Source: Caldithrix sp. | GTDB lineage: Bacteria > Zhuqueibacterota > Zhuqueibacteria > Oceanimicrobiales > Oceanimicrobiaceae | Assembly (NCBI GenBank): GCA_004357015.1 | Contig: SMXE01000134.1 | Coordinates: forward strand, 1-11,627 | Direction: 5' to 3' | DNA: 11,627 nucleotides | Part shown: in pieces, positions 6,923 to 11,627 of the stretch | Numbering within the stretch: position 1 is the first letter of the stretch | How the letters are laid out: each line of letters begins with the position of its first letter | The notes under the pieces: model-generated | What the model saw: the letters and a program-made list of their open reading frames with translations, nothing else | What the model was told of the DNA's origin: nothing | Databases searched by the model: none | Made by a program: the position numbers and the translations under genes

Positions 6923-6938
6923 GCCGGGCAGGCCTGGC
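6923..6938 (+). terminator. GC-rich hairpin after the lipoprotein gene, possible 3' end
   Basis: GCCGGG (6923-6928) pairs with CCTGGC (6933-6938) around a CAGG loop, with one G-T wobble. It lies 45 bases after the stop. No T tract follows, so an intrinsic terminator is not supported; it may only protect the mRNA end. Confidence 0.3.
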
Positions 6939-6994
6939 AGCATCACTCAAGCGTTTTCCCTTTCCACCCTATTGCTTTGGCACGTCTTCTGCTT

Positions 6995-7014
6995 TTTTTA
7001 GTCTTTCCTAAAAA
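6995..7014. promoter_or_regulatory. Candidate metalloregulator operator (7-bp inverted repeat)
   Basis: TTTTTAG (6995-7001) and CTAAAAA (7008-7014) are perfect inverted copies with a 6-base spacer. The size and the TTAG...CTAA outer pattern resemble operators of the DtxR/IdeR/MntR family. It lies just upstream of the proposed -35 box of a gene encoding such a regulator. Confidence 0.45.
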
Positions 7015-7019
7015 TTAAG

Positions 7020-7048
7020 TTGCTTTATACCAACCATTATATTATATT
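7020..7048 (+). promoter_or_regulatory. Candidate sigma-70 type promoter of the Feo operon
   Basis: TTGCTT (7020-7025, 3 of 6 to consensus) and TATATT (7043-7048, 5 of 6) are separated by exactly 17 bases. Transcription would begin near 7055, about 30 bases before the ATG at 7086. This agrees with that start and argues against the in-frame TTG at 7020. Confidence 0.5.
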
Positions 7049-7057
7049 CACCCTAAA

Positions 7058-7074
7058 TTGTTTTCAGCAAACAA
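7058..7074. promoter_or_regulatory. Second inverted repeat, possible operator in the Feo leader
   Basis: TTGTTT (7058-7063) and AAACAA (7069-7074) are perfect inverted copies with a 5-base spacer. They lie just downstream of the predicted transcription start and 11 bases before the ATG at 7086. A regulator bound here could block transcription. It could instead be a weak hairpin in the leader. Confidence 0.4.
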
Positions 7075-7085
7075 CTGTCAGAATC

Positions 7086-7760
7086 ATGATTACACAAGCG
7101 ATTCAAGACTACTTGAAGATCATTTTCAAGCTCACTCAGAACCACAAGCCGGTCAGCACAAACGCAATCGCCGAGCGACTGTGCGTGTCGCAGGCGTCTG
7201 TTACCGGCATGCTCAAAAAGCTCTCCGAACTAAAGCTGATCAAGTACAAACGGTACCACGGCGTTGAATTGACCGCCGGCGGACGTAAGGTAGCGATTGA
7301 AATCATCCGGCATCACCGATTGCTGGAGCTCTACTTGGCCGAGGCTCTTGGCTACTCCTGGGACCAGGTTCATGACGAGGCTGAAAAGCTCGAGCACCAC
7401 ATTTCCGAAGCATTCGAAGAAAGGATGGCCGCGGTCCTGGGCAACCCGTCTTTTGACCCACATGGCGCACCCATTCCAACCCGGAGCGGCGAAATTGCCT
7501 TGCTGAATCTGGTGCCACTCACCAACGCCGAGCCGGGTCAGAACGCGCACGTCCGGCAGGTCAGCGATAGCGACCCAAAGATGCTGCGCTATCTCGGCGA
7601 GATTGGCATTTATCCGGATGTTCAACTCGATGTCCTCTCAAAAGCGCCATTCGGCGGTCCGCTGCATATCCGGATCGGAGGCGTCGAGCATCACCTCGGC
7701 GAAGCGTTAACGGATCAAATTTTCATCGCATCACAAAAAACGGGCACAGGAGGTTTTTGA
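7086..7760 (+). CDS. DtxR/MntR-family metal-dependent transcriptional regulator
   Basis: The product has 224 residues from ATG 7086. This start is preferred over the upstream TTG at 7020 because it aligns with the usual 'QDYLKIIF' family start and lies downstream of the likely promoter. Residues 1-65 form the winged helix (recognition helix 'SQASVTGMLKKLSEL', wing YHGVELT). Residues 66-135 form the dimer and metal domain, with 'RHHRLLELYL', 'EAEKLEHHISE' and GNPSFDPHGAPIP. Residues 138-224 form an SH3-like/FeoA-like domain. Candidate metal ligands are Asp8, His77, Glu81, Glu100, Glu103 and His104. Glu at position 100, where DtxR has Cys, is as in manganese-type MntR. The MntR ligand Glu11 is Lys here. 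The protein most likely represses this operon when Fe2+ or Mn2+ is plentiful, probably through the inverted repeats upstream. The next gene begins 3 bases after its stop. The family call is firm; the metal is uncertain. Confidence 0.93.
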   Translation: MITQAIQDYLKIIFKLTQNHKPVSTNAIAERLCVSQASVTGMLKKLSELKLIKYKRYHGVELTAGGRKVAIEIIRHHRLLELYLAEALGYSWDQVHDEAEKLEHHISEAFEERMAAVLGNPSFDPHGAPIPTRSGEIALLNLVPLTNAEPGQNAHVRQVSDSDPKMLRYLGEIGIYPDVQLDVLSKAPFGGPLHIRIGGVEHHLGEALTDQIFIASQKTGTGGF

Positions 7761-7763
7761 TCA

Positions 7764-8798
7764 ATGATTAGTCCCTTCACGTCTTTACTCTTCGCAGCAG
7801 CCATTGGCGGCGTCCTGTTGCTATTTTTCTGGCCGGACTCCGGGTTGTTCTGGAAATGGAAAAGGGGACTGGCCAGCACGCGCCGCATCCTGGTTGAGGA
7901 CGCTCTCAAGCATCTTCATGACCAGGAATATCACGGCTACACCACAACCCTCTCCAGCCTTTCGGGCGCTTTGACCATAAACCGGGATGAAGCCGCAAAA
8001 CTGATGGCGAGACTGCAAAGTATCGGGCTGGTGAAAACCATCGGGGATGGCTTTGAGTTGACTCCGGACGGTAGAAAAGACGCCCTGCGCATGGTTCGAA
8101 TCCACCGGCTCTGGGAAAAATATCTCGCAGACGAGACCGGCGTCGCTGCCATTGAATGGCACAAGCGCGCGGAAAAACTGGAACACCATATGACCCGACA
8201 GGAAGCCGAAGCTTTGGCTGTGACAATGGGAAATCCGACCTACGATCCGCACGGCGACCCCATCCCGACGGCGTCTGGTAAACTGCCGCCACGAAAGGGC
8301 TGTCAGTTGACCGATCTTGATGTCGACGAAGTGGCGCGCATCGTGCACATCGAAGATGAGCCCGCCGCCATCTACGCCCAACTGGTGGCCGCCGGGCTCA
8401 ACCCCGGCATGCAAGTACGCCTGCTTGAAAAAAGTCCCCAGCGCCTGCAGTTCATCGCGAACGGCGAGGAGATTGTCTTGGCCCCGGTTGTGGCCGCCAA
8501 TGTGACGGTGCAACGCTTGCCAAAAGAAGCAGAAACCAACGGCTCATTTGCAACATTGTGTGCGCTGGGCGTCGGCGAGAAGGGTGAAGTTGTCGCCATT
8601 TCGCCAAATTGCCGCGGACAGCAGCGCCGCAGAATCATGGACCTGGGTGTCATTCCCGGCACGGTTATTTCGATGGAAATGACCAGCGCCAGCGGTGACC
8701 CAATCGCATACAACATTCGCGGCGCAGTCATCGCTTTACGAAAATCACAAGCAGACATGATCCAGATCAAACGCGTCGAGGAGGCAGTAGAAAAATGA
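7764..8798 (+). CDS. Membrane-anchored DtxR-like protein fused to FeoA
   Basis: The ATG at 7764 follows AGGAGG (7748-7753) by 10 bases. The 344-residue protein has four parts. Residues 5-23 are a transmembrane helix, followed by Lys31, Lys33 and Arg34, which predicts that the rest is cytoplasmic. Residues 38-107 are a winged helix. Residues 108-180 are the DtxR metal/dimer domain ('[10 protein letters not shown]', 'RAEKLEHHM', [13 protein letters not shown]) with candidate ligands His114, Glu118, Glu137, Glu140 and His141. Residues 186-255 are an SH3-like domain, and 260-340 are a clear FeoA domain ('[18 protein letters not shown]', [24 protein letters not shown]). FeoA is the small cytoplasmic partner of the FeoB iron channel. 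No separate feoA gene is present, so this protein probably supplies that role while sensing metal at the membrane. Its stop overlaps the start of the FeoB GTPase gene (ATGA). Whether it still binds DNA is unknown. Confidence 0.9.
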   Translation: MISPFTSLLFAAAIGGVLLLFFWPDSGLFWKWKRGLASTRRILVEDALKHLHDQEYHGYTTTLSSLSGALTINRDEAAKLMARLQSIGLVKTIGDGFELTPDGRKDALRMVRIHRLWEKYLADETGVAAIEWHKRAEKLEHHMTRQEAEALAVTMGNPTYDPHGDPIPTASGKLPPRKGCQLTDLDVDEVARIVHIEDEPAAIYAQLVAAGLNPGMQVRLLEKSPQRLQFIANGEEIVLAPVVAANVTVQRLPKEAETNGSFATLCALGVGEKGEVVAISPNCRGQQRRRIMDLGVIPGTVISMEMTSASGDPIAYNIRGAVIALRKSQADMIQIKRVEEAVEK

Positions 8799-9613
8799 CG
8801 ACCACGAGCGCATCCCAAAGTTGTGCAGCGTGTCCGGCACACAACCTATCCAACCTGAAAAAACTCGGCGTAAACATGACGTCATGGGACTACGTCATTG
8901 CGCTGGCCGGCAATCCCAACACCGGCAAAAGCACCGTCTTCAACGCCTTGACCGGCTTGCGGCAGCACACCGGCAACTGGCCGGGTAAGACCGTCGTGCG
9001 TGCGGAAGGCGGGTTTCAATACGGCGGCAGCCGTTACAAGATTGTCGATCTGCCGGGAACATACTCTCTGCTCTCGACCAGCACGGACGAGGACATCGCG
9101 CGAAATTTCATTCTGTTCGGTCAGCCAGACGTCACCGTGATCGTTCTGGACGCCTCGCGCCTGGAACGCAATCTGAATCTGACATTGCAGGTGCTCGAAA
9201 TCACTGACCGGGCGCTGATCTGTCTAAATCTGATGGACGAATCCCGGCGGCATCAACTGCACGTCAACGAGCGCGCGTTAGCCAGAGAATTGGGCGTCCC
9301 GGTGGTTCCCACGAGCGCCCGCCATGGCGAGGGCATTCCGGAACTTCTGCAAGCAATTTACGAAGTCGCCAGCGGGCAAGCGGTTTGCAAACCGCACCGG
9401 ATTGCGGCCCGCTCAAAAGAATTACAGGCTGCTATCCAGCGCATCGCAACCAATGTCGAAGCGCGCTTTCCCGGTCTGACAAACGCCCGCTGGGTGGCTT
9501 TACGACTGCTGGAAGGCGACCCGCGCATCATCGAGGCGGTCAGAACCGGAGAGTTGGCGGAACTCGTCACAAGTAAACCAGAGACTGAAGCAATGCCGAA
9601 AGCCGCGGCTTGA
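8795..9613 (+). CDS. feoB: FeoB GTPase subunit (G domain of ferrous iron transporter B)
   Basis: The 272-residue protein starts at ATG 8795, overlapping the upstream stop, with AGGAGG at 8779-8784. Residues 33-200 are a complete GTPase domain: G1 'GNPNTGKST' (39-47), switch I '[11 protein letters not shown]' (57-67), G3 DLPG (85-88), G4 NLMD (145-148) and G5 SARHGEG (174-180). Residues about 200-255 form the start of the helical FeoB spacer domain ('[12 protein letters not shown]'). The protein then ends, whereas a standard FeoB of 700-800 residues continues into the membrane. The channel part is encoded by the next gene, so FeoB is split. An N-terminal extension (1-30) holds Cys10, Cys13 and His16 in a CxxCxxH arrangement, a possible metal site. 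A start at Met28 (8876) would remove it, but has no ribosome site. GTP binding and hydrolysis control Fe2+ passage through the partner channel. Confidence 0.95.
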   Translation: MTTTSASQSCAACPAHNLSNLKKLGVNMTSWDYVIALAGNPNTGKSTVFNALTGLRQHTGNWPGKTVVRAEGGFQYGGSRYKIVDLPGTYSLLSTSTDEDIARNFILFGQPDVTVIVLDASRLERNLNLTLQVLEITDRALICLNLMDESRRHQLHVNERALARELGVPVVPTSARHGEGIPELLQAIYEVASGQAVCKPHRIAARSKELQAAIQRIATNVEARFPGLTNARWVALRLLEGDPRIIEAVRTGELAELVTSKPETEAMPKAAA

Positions 9614-9724
9614 CAAGAATAAGCGGTGAGCGGGAATAAGGAAATTCCGGCTGCCAGCGACTGCCGGCCGAATGATATAAGTTGTCGAATTTTCGTCCCA
9701 AACGCTACATAATGGAGTAATAGA
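9614..9724. other. Spacer splitting the two FeoB parts, with a stem-loop
   Basis: The 111-base gap keeps the two halves of feoB in the same reading frame, but contains in-frame TAA codons at 9620 and just before the second start, besides the TGA at 9611. A stem CCGGC/GCCGG (9647-9651 with 9663-9667), extended by ATT/AAT beyond a 3-base bulge, lies in it. GGAG at 9714-9717 is the ribosome site of the channel gene. No promoter is evident. Confidence 0.5.
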
Positions 9725-11152
9725 ATGAACGAAGCCGCAACAGTGAATAGTGACATCCTCGAAGAAGCTGCGTCCCTGCGCTGGGAAATCGGGGACAATA
9801 TGCACGACTCCCTGATCGAATCTATCTATGAGGATGCCGCCAAGATAGCCGACAAGGTTGTGACAAAAATCGGTGAGAAACCGCGCTTCAACTGGGAGAC
9901 CACGCTGGACAAACTTCTGACCAGCAGAATCTTCGGCTTTCCTCTCATGGTGGTCATGCTGACACTGGTCTTCTGGATCACCATTTCTGGCGCCAATGTG
10001 CCCTCAGGGATGCTGGCATCAGTCCTCATCGACCAGTTTCACCCGATGCTAAAGAGCCTTGCAGCCACTGTCGGGTTGCCCTGGTGGCTGGACGGTCTGC
10101 TGATCGATGGCATGTACCTTGCGATGGCCTGGGTGATCAGTGTCATGCTGCCGCCCATGGCGATCTTCTTTCCGCTCTTTACCCTGCTGGAAGATTTCGG
10201 CTACCTGCCGCGGGTGGCATTCAACCTGGACAACATGTTCAGGCGGGTGGGCGCGCATGGCAAGCAATCGCTCTCGATGACCATGGGGTTCGGCTGCAAC
10301 GCTGCGGGCGTGATCGCTACGCGGGTGATCGACAGTCCGCGGGAAAGGCTTATCGCCATCATCACCAACAATTTTGCGCTTTGCAACGGCCGCTGGCCAA
10401 CGCAGATTCTCATTGCCACTGTTTTTATCGGGGCACTTGCGCCCGCGGCCTTAAGCGGTCTGGTTTCTGCCGTTGCAGTCGTCTCAATCGCGCTCCTAGG
10501 CATCTTTCTGACATTTCTGACATCCTGGGCGTTATCGCGCACCATGTTGAAAGGGGAAGTCTCCTCATTCAGTCTCGAGCTCCCGCCATACCGGCCGCCG
10601 AGAATTCTGCAGACGCTTTACACGTCACTCATCGACCGCACTATTATTGTGTTGTGGCGAGCGATCGTGTTCGCAGTTCCATCAGGCATCGCCATCTGGC
10701 TGCTCTCCAACATTCAAATATCCGGAAACAGCCTCGCTGAACACATCATCAATTTCATGGACACATTCGGCCTGTTTATCGGCTTGAACGGGGTCATTCT
10801 TCTGGCCTATATCCTTGCGATTCCCGCGAACGAGATCGTAATACCGACCATCCTGATGTTGACTGTCCTGAGCGCGAAGATGGCGGGCGTTGGCGACGGA
10901 GCGGGCGTCATGTTCGAGTTGGACGACCTGTCCGCAACCATGACCGTATTTCAGGCCGGCGGATGGACATTGCTGACGGCAGTCAACCTGATGCTCTTCA
11001 GCTTGATTCACAATCCGTGCTCCACCACCATCTACACAATTTACAAAGAGACGGGCAGCGTAAAGTGGACGACACTTGCATCCCTGTTGCCGGTGGTGAT
11101 GGGACTCGTGATTTGTTTCGTCGTCGCTCAGGTCTGGCGGCTATTGTTTTAA
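9725..11152 (+). CDS. feoB: FeoB membrane subunit (ferrous iron channel)
   Basis: The 475-residue protein starts at ATG 9725 with GGAG 7 bases upstream. Residues 1-60 correspond to the end of the FeoB helical/linker region ('[17 protein letters not shown]', then [17 protein letters not shown]). Membrane helices follow from about 70 to 92 and 122 to 155, with further groups up to 473. Hallmarks are '[18 protein letters not shown]' (152-169), GFGCNAAGV (188-196, Cys191), '[20 protein letters not shown]' (203-222, Cys220), '[11 protein letters not shown]' (285-295), and [13 protein letters not shown] (430-442, Cys432). These match the Gate and FeoB_C domains, which form the inner-membrane Fe2+ path. 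The GFGCNAAGV variant (rather than GFGCNVPA) is what I remember from clostridial and related split-type FeoB proteins. It needs the GTPase from the upstream gene to work. Confidence 0.95.
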   Translation: MNEAATVNSDILEEAASLRWEIGDNMHDSLIESIYEDAAKIADKVVTKIGEKPRFNWETTLDKLLTSRIFGFPLMVVMLTLVFWITISGANVPSGMLASVLIDQFHPMLKSLAATVGLPWWLDGLLIDGMYLAMAWVISVMLPPMAIFFPLFTLLEDFGYLPRVAFNLDNMFRRVGAHGKQSLSMTMGFGCNAAGVIATRVIDSPRERLIAIITNNFALCNGRWPTQILIATVFIGALAPAALSGLVSAVAVVSIALLGIFLTFLTSWALSRTMLKGEVSSFSLELPPYRPPRILQTLYTSLIDRTIIVLWRAIVFAVPSGIAIWLLSNIQISGNSLAEHIINFMDTFGLFIGLNGVILLAYILAIPANEIVIPTILMLTVLSAKMAGVGDGAGVMFELDDLSATMTVFQAGGWTLLTAVNLMLFSLIHNPCSTTIYTIYKETGSVKWTTLASLLPVVMGLVICFVVAQVWRLLF

Positions 11153-11164
11153 GGGATACCTCTC

Positions 11165-11596
11165 ATGATCATGTCGGAAATCATCGCACAAGCCTACTCC
11201 GTGGGATTTCTGGTAACGGGTATTTCCCATGCCCTGCATCCGGGAATGTGGTCAAAATTTTTCCTCGAAATGAGAAAATCCGAAACCGCGCCGTTTACCA
11301 TCGGTGTTTTGACCTTGCCCATCGGACTCCTCATAGTCCTCGGCCATAACATCTGGCGACCGGACATCACAATACTGATCACTATCTTCGGCTGGCTGAT
11401 GACTTTCAAGAGTGTGGTCTATCTCGTGTTCCCGGCCTCCTTCAGAAAAGTGACCCCGGATAGCCTAACCACGGGCACGAAAGGATTCAGGCGGATCGGT
11501 TTGGCCATGACAGTGATCGGCATGGCGCTGGTTTTCCGGGTGTTCTTTTTGAGGACGGTCCAAGGCTACCTGACGTCTTCTCCTTTGAACCAATAG
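11165..11596 (+). CDS. Small integral membrane protein of unknown function
   Basis: The 143-residue protein begins at ATG 11165, 12 bases after feoB, with AAGGGA at 11151-11156 overlapping the feoB stop. A second ATG two codons later (11171) is possible. Four hydrophobic helices are visible at about 8-25, 45-62, 67-90 and 109-128, with basic loops between (RK at 37-38; GFRR at 107-110). Conserved-looking features are 'ISHALHPGMW' (20-29), 'LPIGLLIVLGHNIW' (51-64) and the motif 'GWLMTFKSVVYLVFP' (76-90). His22, His25 and His61 lie near helix ends and could bind metal, but that is a guess. I do not recognise a named family. Close spacing to feoB suggests it belongs to the iron operon, either as an accessory factor or as a passenger. 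Confidence 0.75.
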   Translation: MIMSEIIAQAYSVGFLVTGISHALHPGMWSKFFLEMRKSETAPFTIGVLTLPIGLLIVLGHNIWRPDITILITIFGWLMTFKSVVYLVFPASFRKVTPDSLTTGTKGFRRIGLAMTVIGMALVFRVFFLRTVQGYLTSSPLNQ

Positions 11597-11627
11597 CGCG
11601 GACGCAGAGTCGTCATCGCCATCATAA
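11597..11627. other. End of window, no feature seen
   Basis: Only 31 bases follow the last stop codon; neither a terminator nor a new start is visible. Confidence 0.4.

Noticed and set aside
7020..7085. Upstream TTG start for the DtxR/MntR regulator
   Set aside because: The added residues do not fit the family, there is no ribosome site, and the stretch contains the likely promoter and an inverted repeat.
7821..8513. A 230-codon open frame on the minus strand
   Set aside because: It lies entirely opposite the DtxR-FeoA gene, has no family resemblance, and is explained by codon usage on the opposite strand.
8877..8898. TGACGTCA palindrome with a nearby ACGTCA in the FeoB GTPase gene
   Set aside because: It lies within coding sequence and is readily explained by the codons; no regulatory context.
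9611..9724. The feoB split as a simple nonsense mutation or sequencing error
   Set aside because: Three in-frame stops, an own start codon and a ribosome site argue for two real genes.
1..11627. CRISPR arrays, tRNA or rRNA genes, transposases, phage genes
   Set aside because: I looked for regular spaced repeats, cloverleaf patterns and known protein families of these kinds on both strands and saw none.

Overview
The window looks like chromosomal DNA of a diderm (Gram-negative type) bacterium of moderate GC, probably a little above 50% by eye. Every supported gene is on the + strand. The envelope type is read from at least three predicted lipoproteins plus one BsuPI-type lipoprotein, two outer-membrane beta-barrel candidates (one ending in Phe) and a DUF2330 protein. 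The combination of BsuPI-type lipoproteins, DUF6174, DUF2330 and a split FeoB suggests an FCB-group or deltaproteobacteria-like lineage. This placement is inference; no rRNA or other marker gene is present.

Region 1 (1-1879) is a two-gene unit. It holds the 3' part of a long coiled-coil protein, followed one base later by a secreted beta-barrel of about 360 residues. A perfect inverted repeat closes it (1895-1926).

Region 2 (2105-6878) is a run of six exported proteins of mostly unknown function: a BsuPI-type lipoprotein, a small beta-barrel, a lipoprotein with a carboxypeptidase-regulatory-like domain, a DUF6174-type lipoprotein, a DUF2330 protein with a C-terminal membrane anchor, and a second BsuPI-type lipoprotein. 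The spacers hold a structured element with 15-bp arms and a CCTCC-rich middle (2963-3056) and a REP-like hairpin (4669-4706).

Region 3 (about 6995-11596) is a ferrous iron uptake (Feo) operon behind its own promoter and two inverted repeats that could be operators. It encodes a soluble DtxR/MntR-type metalloregulator, a second DtxR-type protein with an N-terminal membrane anchor and a C-terminal FeoA domain, the FeoB GTPase as a separate protein, the FeoB membrane channel as a separate protein, and a small four-helix membrane protein. The likely logic is that the first regulator senses Fe2+ or Mn2+ and controls the operon, while the tethered DtxR-FeoA protein links metal sensing to the FeoB GTPase/channel pair at the inner membrane. 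That fusion, combined with the split FeoB, is the most interesting feature of the window.
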